This document shows, in pieces, positions 1 to 7,074 of a stretch of DNA of 64,000 nucleotides. The stretch is taken from positions 3,038,001 to 3,102,000 of the forward strand of contig NZ_CP095390.1 in the NCBI RefSeq assembly GCF_023008585.1, in the 5' to 3' direction. The notes beneath the pieces were generated by a model. The model searched no databases, had not been told where the DNA came from, and saw only the letters and a program-made list of their open reading frames with translations. The stretch's first letter is position 1. Every line of letters begins with the position of its first letter. A program made the translations under genes and the position numbers. Source of the DNA: Natribaculum breve (lineage in GTDB: Archaea; Halobacteriota; Halobacteria; Halobacteriales; Natrialbaceae).

Positions 1-2
1 AG

Positions 3-548
3 GAAGCCGACGAGAACTCGCTGGTCCTGCTCGACGAGGTCGGACGGGGCACCTCGACGACCGACGGCCTGGCCATCGCGCAGGCGATCACCGAACACCT
101 CCACGACGAGGTCGGGGCGACGACGCTCTTTGCCACGCACCACCATCCGCTGACCGAACTCGCCGACGACCTCGCGGCTGCACACACGTTGCACTTCGAG
201 GCGGCCCGGGACGACGGCGAGGTCGTCTTCCGTCACGAGATCGAACCCGGTGCAGCCGAGGGCTCCTACGGCGTCGAGGTGGCGACCGCCGCGGGCGTCC
301 CCGAGTCGGTCGTCGAGCGCGCTCGAGACCTCGTCGAGGCGAACGCGACGACCGACCTCGAAGAGACCTCGGCCGACGAACCGGCCGCGGACGGGGCGAC
401 GACGGACCCGACGGCACCGACCACCGCCGACGGCGGCGACGACCTCACGGACGTCGCGGCAGAACTTCGCGCGCTCGAGATTGCCCACATGACGCCCGTC
501 GAGGCGATGTCGGAGCTGGATCGGTTGAAGCGACTGCTCGAGGAGTGA
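3..548 (+). CDS. mutS: DNA mismatch repair ATPase MutS (C-terminal part, cut by window start)
   Basis: This is the 3' part of a MutS gene; about 181 codons are visible and the 5' part lies outside the window. The visible part opens inside the ABC-type ATPase domain. The Walker B region reads [14 protein letters not shown], followed by the switch histidines in FATHHH and the conserved PLTEL. MutS dimers recognise mismatches and use ATP to signal repair. After the ATPase there is an acidic, low-complexity linker (about residues 120-155 of the visible part) and a C-terminal helix ending LKRLLEE, typical of halophilic proteins. The gene converges on nucS, with only about 100 bases between the stop codons, and that gap is nearly filled by an inverted-repeat element. 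The family is certain; which MutS paralogue this is cannot be judged from the fragment. Confidence 0.93.
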   Translation, partial: EADENSLVLLDEVGRGTSTTDGLAIAQAITEHLHDEVGATTLFATHHHPLTELADDLAAAHTLHFEAARDDGEVVFRHEIEPGAAEGSYGVEVATAAGVPESVVERARDLVEANATTDLEETSADEPAADGATTDPTAPTTADGGDDLTDVAAELRALEIAHMTPVEAMSELDRLKRLLEE

Positions 549-570
549 CTACCGCTTTCCTGCGACCCAC

Positions 571-651
571 TCGTACGGACCGCCGTCCGTCCCGCAGCGA
601 CCCGTCCCGTCGGGCGGTCGCGGCGGCAAAGCGGGACAGCAGACCGTATCA
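571..651. repeat. Intergenic inverted-repeat element, family 2 (copy 2a)
   Basis: An imperfect inverted repeat of about 80 bp lies between mutS and nucS. One end reads GTACGGACCGCCGTCCGTCC and the other, on the minus strand, TGATACGGTCTGCTGTCC. The centre contains smaller GC-rich palindromes. Related copies occur at 10850-10928, 17268-17312 and 57387-57467. The TGA at its right end is also the stop codon of nucS. It may act as a transcript 3' end for two convergent genes or be a non-autonomous mobile element. Confidence 0.75.
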
Positions 652-1392
652 GCCGGTCGTCGGCTCGAGCGCGACGAACTCGAGGCCGTGCTCTTCGAGC
701 AGCCGCTCTGCGCGGTCGGTCACGGACGGTGCGACCAGGATTCCACGGATGGCGGCGTCGGCGTGCAAGTCCCGCTCGAGCGCGTCGACGTACCGCCGAA
801 GCTGGGAGACGGCGTCGGGGCCGACCCGGCGGCGCTTGAGTTCGACGACGACCGTCTTGCCGTCGCCGTCCTCGCCGTAGACGTCGACCGCACCCGCCGG
901 CGTGTCGCGCTCGGTCGCCAGCGGCGTGAATCCGGGCTCGAGCAGGTCGGGATCCTCGAGGATCCGCTGGCGGAGGTCTTCTTCGGTGCCGACGAGCGCG
1001 AGGTCCTCGGGATCGGACATCTCGAACGTCGACACCTGGAACAGCCGTTCGAACGTGATCGACAGCCGCTCGTCGGGTGTCGAACGCAGGCTGCGGAGCC
1101 GGAGTTTCCCGTCCTCGAGCAGCGCCTCGTGCTCGCAGCCGGGCGGCTGCCAGTTGACCGGCTGCTGGCCCTCGTCGGTGTGGACCAGCGCCGCGCCGTC
1201 GGGTTTGAGCACGACGAGGCGGTCGCCGGCCTCGAGGCGACTCGATGCGCGGCCGTCGTAGTCGACGGTACAGCGACCGACGACGGTCACGAGCGCTTCC
1301 CTGGCGATCCCGTCGGCGATCGTCTCGTGGGCTACCTCCGGCGTCGGCTCCCGGTGGGTCACCGTCCGGGACTCCTGCTCGCGTACGTTCAC
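649..1392 (-). CDS. nucS: Endonuclease NucS (EndoMS), mismatch/branched-DNA nuclease
   Basis: The 247-residue protein matches archaeal NucS in length and architecture. The N-terminal half is a beta-rich DNA-binding and dimerisation domain. The C-terminal half is a RecB-like nuclease with the signature GAVDVYGEDGDGKTVVVELK (about residues 165-185), which supplies the catalytic Asp, Glu and Lys, and then QLRRYVDALER. Members of this family cut mismatched or branched DNA and work with the sliding clamp PCNA. The gene converges on mutS, so genes of two separate mismatch-correction routes are neighbours. Its TGA stop is the terminal TGA of the adjacent inverted repeat. The start chosen gives the normal family length; a slightly later start cannot be excluded. 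Confidence 0.95.
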   Translation of the reverse strand: MNVREQESRTVTHREPTPEVAHETIADGIAREALVTVVGRCTVDYDGRASSRLEAGDRLVVLKPDGAALVHTDEGQQPVNWQPPGCEHEALLEDGKLRLRSLRSTPDERLSITFERLFQVSTFEMSDPEDLALVGTEEDLRQRILEDPDLLEPGFTPLATERDTPAGAVDVYGEDGDGKTVVVELKRRRVGPDAVSQLRRYVDALERDLHADAAIRGILVAPSVTDRAERLLEEHGLEFVALEPTTG

Positions 1393-1471
1393 TGCTCTCT
1401 GGTAGTTGTCCTGCGAGTAAAAACGACGCGACCTGCGGGCGCAACCCGCGGCTCGGTCGGCTGGGGCCCGG

Positions 1472-1966
1472 CTATCGCCGCGTGGGATCGACCGCGAACG
1501 GGCTGTCCCGCTCGGTCCACGGCCAGCCGGGGATTCGCTCCTGGAAGCCCGCGGCCAGTGCCGCCTCGAGGTCGTCGACGCCCGCGTTCTCCTCGCTCGA
1601 GCCGTGGACGTTGACGTCCGCGTAGTGGAAGGTCGCCTCGCCGAGCGTCCGCAGGGGCTGGGTGCCGGCGATCGTCGCCGCGAGCTCCCGGCCCAGAATT
1701 TCGTCGACGATGAAGCCCGGATAGTCCCCGTCGACGTCCAGATCGCGCAAGATCGCGACCATCGCGGCGACGTTGACCGCGAGGTCGCCGTCGGCGAAGA
1801 CGGCGTCGACCTCCTCTAGGTACTGCGCTTCGGTGACGTGTGCGACGTCTGTGTCGAACGTCGCGCCGAGCTCGTCTCGGACGTCGTTTACGATCGGGAC
1901 GACGGCGTCTGCGCGGTCGGCTACCCAGTCGCGTTCCTCGGCGACGCGTGCCGGTGTGAGTCGCAT
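1472..1966 (-). CDS. Conserved haloarchaeal protein of unknown function
   Basis: I do not recognise this 164-residue acidic protein. It has no signal peptide, membrane segment or Cys/His metal motif. It looks mainly helical in the first half (VAEERDWVADRADAVVPIVN) and has an aromatic, Pro-rich stretch near the end (IPGWPWTERD). It stands alone on the minus strand. A TATA element reads GATATAAAAG on the minus strand at about 2007-2016, roughly 42 bases upstream of the ATG, which supports the start and implies a short leader. Strong haloarchaeal codon bias indicates a real gene. Downstream lies nucS, about 80 bases away, and co-transcription is possible. Confidence 0.75.
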   Translation of the reverse strand: MRLTPARVAEERDWVADRADAVVPIVNDVRDELGATFDTDVAHVTEAQYLEEVDAVFADGDLAVNVAAMVAILRDLDVDGDYPGFIVDEILGRELAATIAGTQPLRTLGEATFHYADVNVHGSSEENAGVDDLEAALAAGFQERIPGWPWTERDSPFAVDPTRR

Positions 1967-2006
1967 ACGACCCGTTCGCGGCGGTCGCCCCTCACTTTTG
2001 CGAAGG

Positions 2007-2016
2007 CTTTTATATC
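2007..2016. promoter_or_regulatory. TATA element in the 1967-2301 intergenic region
   Basis: CTTTTATATC is preceded by CGAAGG, which resembles a BRE followed by TATA on the plus strand. Read on the minus strand (GATATAAAAG) it sits correctly for the gene starting at 1966. On the plus strand it would place a transcript start near 2035, which gives fttA a leader of about 265 nt or starts a separate RNA. Confidence 0.6.
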
Positions 2017-2029
2017 ACGCAAGGAATAG

Positions 2030-2301
2030 CCTCGGGTAAGCGGGTTCTCCCTGGAATCTCCCCGCACGGACCAGGACACGACCTGGGCGCGTGCTCGTCA
2101 CAGCACGGACTACTGTCACACGATGATCCGGGACGAGAGACGATACATGGCACAGACTACGTGGCCCTCGCCGGGTGGCGTGATTCGACAGCCCCGTCTC
2201 TCCGTCGCCGTTCCCGGACGCGTCGACCGCACCCGTGACGCCTGCTGGACGTCCGGCACGCCCGTCCGAAAGCGGGTCCACGCGAGTGAACTCTTGCGAA
2301 C
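2030..2301 (+). other. Long GC-rich leader or non-coding RNA candidate upstream of fttA
   Basis: No convincing coding sequence is visible in these 270 bases; the short open frames lack haloarchaeal codon bias and acidic composition. The stretch is GC-rich with several short complementary segments and follows a TATA-like element. It does not show the conserved cores of SRP RNA or RNase P RNA that I looked for. It is best read as a long 5' leader of fttA or a small RNA gene. Confidence 0.35.
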
Positions 2302-4236
2302 ATGAGCACTGTAGAGCAGCAACTCGACGAACTGAAAGCAGAGATCACAGGCGAGCTCCCGAGTCACATCTCGGTCTCGTCAGTGAAGTACGAAGGGCCA
2401 GAACTGGTGGTCTACACGCGCGATCCGAAGGAGTTCGCCCAGCAGGGCGACCTCGTCCGGAAGCTCGCGAGTAAACTCCGGAAACGGATCACCGTCCGCC
2501 CGGACCCGAGCGTCCTCTCGCGACCCGACGAGGCGCGCGAGGAGATCATGAACGTCATCCCCGAGGAGGCCGGCGTCACGGACCTCGACTTCCACGCCGA
2601 CACCGGCGAGGTCGTCATCGAGGCCGAAAAGCCCGGTATGGTGATCGGCCGTCACGGCTCGACGCTGCGCGAGATCACGAAGAACGTCGGCTGGACGCCG
2701 GAAGTCGTCCGGACGCCGCCGATCGAGTCGTCGACCGTCTCGAACGTCCGCAACTTCCTCAAACAGGAACGGGACGAACGTCGGGACATCCTAGAGCGGG
2801 TCGGCCGGCAGATCCACCGCGAGGAGATGTCCGACGACGAGTACGTTCGCATCTCCACGCTGGGCTGCTGTCGCGAGGTCGGGCGGGCCTCCTTTATCCT
2901 CTCGACGCCCGAGACGCGCGTGTTGATCGACTGCGGCGACAAGCCGGGTGCCGAGGGCGAGGTGCCGTACCTCCACGTTCCCGAAGCGCTCGGCGCGGGC
3001 GCACAGAACATCGACGCGGTCGTCCTCACCCACGCCCACCTCGACCACTCCGCGCTCATCCCGCTTTTGTTCAAGTACGGCTACGACGGGCCGATCTACT
3101 GCACCGAGCCGACGCGGGACCTGATGGGACTGCTGACGCTCGACTACCTGGACGTCGCCGCGAAAGAAGGGCGCACTCCGCCGTACGAGTCCGAGATGGT
3201 CCGCGAGGCGATCAAACACACCATCCCGCTCGAGTACGGCGACGTCACGGACATCGCGCCGGACGTCAAACTCACCTTCCACAACGCGGGTCACATCCTC
3301 GGGTCCGCAGTGAGCCACTTCCACATCGGCGACGGCCTGTACAACGTCGCCTTCTCCGGTGACATCCACTACGAGGACACGCGCCTGTTCAACGGCGCGA
3401 CCAACGACTTCCCGCGGGTGGAGACGCTCGTCATGGAGTCGACCTACGGCGGTCGCAACGACTACCAGACCGACCAGGAAGACTCCGAGCGCAAACTCAA
3501 GGAGGTCATAAACGAGACCGCAGACCGCGGCGGGAAGATCCTCATCCCCGCGTTCGCCGTCGGCCGCTCCCAGGAGATCATGCTCGTCTTAGAGGAGGCG
3601 ATGCGCGAGGGCGAGATTCCGTCGATGCCGGTCCACTTAGACGGGATGATCTGGGAGGCGACCGCGATCCACACCACCTACCCCGAGTACCTGCGCGACG
3701 ACCTCCGGGATCGGATCTTCCACGAGGACGAGAACCCCTTCCTCGCCGAGGAGTTCAACCACATCGACGGCGGCGAGGAAGAACGGCAGGACGTCGCCGA
3801 CGGCGACTCCTGTATCATCCTCTCGACCTCGGGGATGGTCACCGGCGGCCCGATCATGTCCTGGCTGGGCCACATCGGTCCCGACCCGGACTCGACGCTC
3901 GTCTTCGTCGGCTACCAGGCACAGGGAACCCTCGGTCGACGCATCCAGAACGGCTGGGACGAGATCCCCACCAGCGAAGTCGGTGCCATGGGCAACGGCG
4001 GCGGCCGCGGCACTCTCTCGCTGAACATGGACGTCGAAACCGTCGACGGCTTCTCCGGCCACGCCGACCGCGCCGGCCTCGAGAACTTCGTCCGGACGAT
4101 GAACCCCCGCCCCGAGAAAGTCCTCTGTGTCCACGGCGACGAGCGCTCCACGCAGGATCTGTCCTCGGCGCTGTACCACGAGTTCAACATGCGGACGTTC
4201 GCACCGAAGAACCTCGAGACGTTCCGGTTCTTGTAG
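2302..4236 (+). CDS. fttA: Archaeal CPSF1-type ribonuclease / transcription termination factor FttA
   Basis: The 644-residue protein has the full aCPSF1 plan: two N-terminal KH RNA-binding domains (about residues 1-145, with the GxxG loop IGRHGS), a metallo-beta-lactamase domain and an inserted beta-CASP domain. The metal-binding motif THAHLDH is at about residue 243, a further motif GHILGS follows, and the C-terminal part has GFSGHADR. Proteins of this family are 3'-end-processing endo/exoribonucleases and the archaeal transcription termination factor. The protein is cytoplasmic and works on nascent transcripts. The ATG at 2302 gives the usual N-terminus (MSTVEQQLDELKAEI). It is preceded by about 270 non-coding bases, which is unusual in a genome of mostly leaderless genes. 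Confidence 0.96.
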   Translation: MSTVEQQLDELKAEITGELPSHISVSSVKYEGPELVVYTRDPKEFAQQGDLVRKLASKLRKRITVRPDPSVLSRPDEAREEIMNVIPEEAGVTDLDFHADTGEVVIEAEKPGMVIGRHGSTLREITKNVGWTPEVVRTPPIESSTVSNVRNFLKQERDERRDILERVGRQIHREEMSDDEYVRISTLGCCREVGRASFILSTPETRVLIDCGDKPGAEGEVPYLHVPEALGAGAQNIDAVVLTHAHLDHSALIPLLFKYGYDGPIYCTEPTRDLMGLLTLDYLDVAAKEGRTPPYESEMVREAIKHTIPLEYGDVTDIAPDVKLTFHNAGHILGSAVSHFHIGDGLYNVAFSGDIHYEDTRLFNGATNDFPRVETLVMESTYGGRNDYQTDQEDSERKLKEVINETADRGGKILIPAFAVGRSQEIMLVLEEAMREGEIPSMPVHLDGMIWEATAIHTTYPEYLRDDLRDRIFHEDENPFLAEEFNHIDGGEEERQDVADGDSCIILSTSGMVTGGPIMSWLGHIGPDPDSTLVFVGYQAQGTLGRRIQNGWDEIPTSEVGAMGNGGGRGTLSLNMDVETVDGFSGHADRAGLENFVRTMNPRPEKVLCVHGDERSTQDLSSALYHEFNMRTFAPKNLETFRFL

Positions 4237-4334
4237 TCTCACCTCCGTTCTCTCGCAGACGCCCGAACGGAGTCGCCACCTTGCCGACTCCGCCGTTCCT
4301 CAAATTGATTGCGTCCCGTCACGATGGCGACGAC

Positions 4335-4910
4335 GTGGAGAAAGTGACCATCGGCGACGTCTCCGCCGACGACTCGAGCGGCGGGGGCGTCCGCCGCGTG
4401 CTGTCCGACCCGCTCGAGACGACCGACGTGGCGATCAATCACTACCGACTCGCCCCCGGCGAGGGCTTTCCCGGCGGGCTCCACGCCCACGCCGACCAGG
4501 AGGAGGTGTTTCTCGTCCTCGAGGGGGCGGCGACGTTCGAGACGATGGACGGCGAGGTTACCGTCGGTGCGGGGGAGGCGATCCGGTTCGCTCCCGGCGA
4601 GTTCCAGTCGGGCACGAACGACTCCGCCGAGGACCTCGTGGCGGTCGCGCTCGGCGCGCCTCGCGACACCGGGGACACGCGAGTCCCCGTCGACTGCCTC
4701 GAGTGTGGCCACGCCGACCTGCGTCTGGACGCAGGCGAGGACGGACTGTCGTTCGCCTGCCCGGACTGTGCCGTCGAGTACGTCCCGCGAGACTGTCCCG
4801 AGTGCGGACACGACGACCTGCGTTTCACGCTCGCGGAGGACGAGCCGCGACCGGTCGTCGTCTGCCGGGGCTGTGGGAGCGAATTCGACCGTCCGCCGCT
4901 TCGGGACTGA
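4335..4910 (+). CDS. Cupin domain protein with C-terminal zinc ribbons
   Basis: The GTG start at 4335 gives the N-terminus VEKVTIGDVSADD, which resembles other haloarchaeal cupins; an in-frame ATG at 4281 would add an atypical 18-residue tail. Residues about 40-115 form a cupin barrel, with GGLHAHADQEE and a later EFQSGTNDS bearing the metal-binding residues. After about residue 130 there are at least five CxxC-type pairs (CLECGH, CPDC, CPECGH, CRGCGS) in two zinc-ribbon-like modules. Single cupins of this kind bind small ligands or metals; the zinc ribbons suggest nucleic-acid or protein contacts. Substrate and pathway are unknown. It follows fttA by about 100 bases and could be read through from it. 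Confidence 0.82.
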   Translation: MEKVTIGDVSADDSSGGGVRRVLSDPLETTDVAINHYRLAPGEGFPGGLHAHADQEEVFLVLEGAATFETMDGEVTVGAGEAIRFAPGEFQSGTNDSAEDLVAVALGAPRDTGDTRVPVDCLECGHADLRLDAGEDGLSFACPDCAVEYVPRDCPECGHDDLRFTLAEDEPRPVVVCRGCGSEFDRPPLRD

Positions 4911-4964
4911 CGGCGCTGTCGAATACCGCTCCATCGTCGCCGAGTGACGACCGGCGAACGGGCG

Positions 4965-5789
4965 TCACTGCTCGCCGGCCGCCGCGACTTCCGAGGGATC
5001 GACGACGTCGCCGGACTCGAGGTCGACGCCCACCCTGTCACAGAGGTCGAACAGCGGGCACGCGTCCGGCTCCTCGAGACAGGCCGGTTTCCGCGCCGAA
5101 CAGTACTCGCGGCCGAACTGGATCGTCGCGGTGTGACCGAACCCACACTTCTCGGCGGGGACCTCGCGCTCGAGTATCTCGCGGACCGCTTCGTGGTCGG
5201 CGTCGGGTGGCGCGATACCCAGTCGGCGATAGATGCGGTGGACGTGCGTGTCGACGGGGAAGACGCCCGACCGGCCACCCGAGAACAGCAGGACGCAGTC
5301 GGCCGTCTTGGGACCGACGCCGCGGACCTCGAGCAGCGTCTTTCTGACCGTCGCCGGCGCGTCCTCGGTGACGAACGCGTCGAAGGCGGCGGTCGAACCG
5401 AACTCCTCGAGCACCCACTCGGCGGCTCGCTGGATCACCTCGGACTTCTGGTTGTACAGCCCGGCGGCGCTTATCGTCTCTGCGAGTTCGTCCCGGTCGG
5501 CGGCGGCGAGCGACTCGGCGAGGTCCACGTCGGGACCGTCGTAGCGCTCGCGTAACGCGTCGTGGGCGGGCTGGCTCGCCACGTCGCTCGTGTTCTGGCT
5601 CAGGATGGTCCGGACGAGACAGACGAACGCGTCCTGTCCGTCGCCGACCTGCTCCCAGAAGATCGACTCGTCGTCGGCGATCGTGACGGCGTTCTGTCCG
5701 CCGTCGATGTTGTGCTCGGGAAAGCCACGATCGCCGTAGAGACGGGCGAGGCGATTCACGACCGCTTCCGCGCGAGAGTCTGTGGCCAT
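4965..5789 (-). CDS. nth: Endonuclease III (Nth), base-excision repair DNA glycosylase/AP lyase
   Basis: The chosen ATG (5787-5789) gives MATDSRAEAVVNRLARLYGD and 274 residues; the open frame extends further upstream but the added sequence is Arg-rich and uncharacteristic. The helix-hairpin-helix reads EVRGVGPKTADC with the catalytic Lys, followed by PVDTHVHRI with the catalytic Asp. The Fe-S cluster cysteines appear as C-x6-C-x6-C-x5-C (CSARKPACLEEPDACPLFDLC region), wider in the middle than the usual C-x6-C-x2-C-x5-C. The enzyme removes oxidised pyrimidines and nicks the AP site. The gene diverges from the membrane-protein gene starting at 5891. Confidence 0.94.
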   Translation of the reverse strand: MATDSRAEAVVNRLARLYGDRGFPEHNIDGGQNAVTIADDESIFWEQVGDGQDAFVCLVRTILSQNTSDVASQPAHDALRERYDGPDVDLAESLAAADRDELAETISAAGLYNQKSEVIQRAAEWVLEEFGSTAAFDAFVTEDAPATVRKTLLEVRGVGPKTADCVLLFSGGRSGVFPVDTHVHRIYRRLGIAPPDADHEAVREILEREVPAEKCGFGHTATIQFGREYCSARKPACLEEPDACPLFDLCDRVGVDLESGDVVDPSEVAAAGEQ

Positions 5790-5890
5790 CCGTACGTTCG
5801 CTCGTCGGTCTGGCGAACTAACGGTTGTGGTTGTGATACACCGCCGGGCGATCGCCACGCTCTTTCGCTCTCGGGTGGCACGTAGAGACG

Positions 5891-6595
5891 ATGGCGAAGC
5901 GATCTGTGAAAGACGTCGATCCAACCGACGCCGAACATCGCGAGGTTGGCGGTGGACTGCTCGAGGAGGAGATGGGCCCGAGTTCGTCGCTGGCACACCT
6001 CTACCGCGGCGAGGTCCACCGGATGCAGGTCTGGCGGGAACGGCTCGACCAGACGACGAACTGGGCGGTGATCGTCATGAGCGCGATCCTCACGTGGGCG
6101 TTCTCGAGTCGGAACAACCCACACTACATCATCCTGCTCGGGACGACGGCACTGGTCGCGTTCCTGTTCATCGAGGCCCGCCGCTACCGCGGCTACGACC
6201 TCTGGCGGGGACGGGTCCGTACGTTCCAGAAGAACGTCTTCGCGTACGGCCTCGACGCCTCCGACGGCCTCGTGGATCCGGAGTGGCGAAGGAAACTCGG
6301 CCAGGACTACCGCAGGCCGGTGATCAAGATCTCCGTCGAGGAGTCGATCGCACACCGGCTCCGACGGATCTACCTGTTTCTGTTCACCGTGATGCTCGGC
6401 TCCTGGGGAATCCGCGTCGTCGCGTTCGCGGGCCAGCCGTGGCCGGAGAGTGCGGCGATCGGCCCGATTTCGGGACTGGTCGTGACCGTCGTCGTCGTGG
6501 CGCTGTACCTCGTCGCCGTCGCAATCGCCGTCCGCCCTCGCACGTGGCAGGCGGAAGACGAACTGCACGAGCAGGTGGTCGGCAACCACCGGTGA
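5891..6595 (+). CDS. DUF2270 family integral membrane protein
   Basis: The 234-residue protein matches the DUF2270 family in pattern. It has a hydrophilic N-terminus, a conserved segment SSLAHLYRGEVHRMQVWRER, two closely spaced membrane helices (about residues 60-100, VIVMSAILTWAF and LLGTTALVAFLF), a cytoplasmic middle with RRYRGYDLWRGRVR, and two more helices (about 160-220). The function is unknown. The conserved charged block before the first helix is the family hallmark. The start at 5891 lies about 100 bases from the divergent nth start, so the two share a promoter region. Confidence 0.85.
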   Translation: MAKRSVKDVDPTDAEHREVGGGLLEEEMGPSSSLAHLYRGEVHRMQVWRERLDQTTNWAVIVMSAILTWAFSSRNNPHYIILLGTTALVAFLFIEARRYRGYDLWRGRVRTFQKNVFAYGLDASDGLVDPEWRRKLGQDYRRPVIKISVEESIAHRLRRIYLFLFTVMLGSWGIRVVAFAGQPWPESAAIGPISGLVVTVVVVALYLVAVAIAVRPRTWQAEDELHEQVVGNHR

Positions 6596-6610
6596 CGACC
6601 ACGCTGATCG

Positions 6611-7030
6611 TCACTCGACGGTGAGCGTCACGGTCGCCTCGGCACCGTCGGCGAGCGCCGCGACGAGGTCGCGGTCGAACCCCTCGGCGGCGAACGCGGC
6701 GTCGACCACGATCGTGCGGTCGTCGACGTAGTCGCTCGTCCGGCCGACCGCGCTTCGGTCGTTCGTGAACTCGAGGTCGGGATCGCCACGTCCCTCGACG
6801 ACCGTCTCGTGGCCGTCGGCCTCGATGGTGAACGTGATCGTCGCTTCGGCATCCTGGCAGGCAGCGACGAACGCGGGATCGAAGTCGGCCGGCGCGCGGT
6901 CGGCCTCGATCGCGAGAATGCAGTCGCCGGCCGGCGTGAGGTAGTCGTCGGTCGTCACTTCGAACGTGCTCGCGTGTTCGGCCCGGACGTGCTCGTGGCC
7001 GCGGGCGTGGATAACTTCCTCGAGCGGCAT
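6611..7030 (-). CDS. DUF371 family protein
   Basis: The 139-residue protein matches the archaeal DUF371 family, recognisable by EVIHARGHEHVRAEHASTFE and DYLTPAGDCILAIEAD near the N-terminus. It is a soluble, beta-rich domain with no membrane segment. Family members are widespread in archaea and have no assigned function. The gene is convergent with the DUF2270 gene (15 bases apart) and lies just downstream of the phosphatase-family gene on the same strand, 45 bases from its stop, so the two may be co-transcribed. Confidence 0.85.
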   Translation of the reverse strand: MPLEEVIHARGHEHVRAEHASTFEVTTDDYLTPAGDCILAIEADRAPADFDPAFVAACQDAEATITFTIEADGHETVVEGRGDPDLEFTNDRSAVGRTSDYVDDRTIVVDAAFAAEGFDRDLVAALADGAEATVTLTVE

Positions 7031-7074
7031 ACCTCGACGACCGACCTTCGATCGGAAAACGGAATCGAATCGCC

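Noticed and set aside
2030..2301. SRP RNA or RNase P RNA gene in the fttA leader
   Set aside because: I could not find the conserved cores of either RNA on either strand, so I only call it a leader or RNA candidate.
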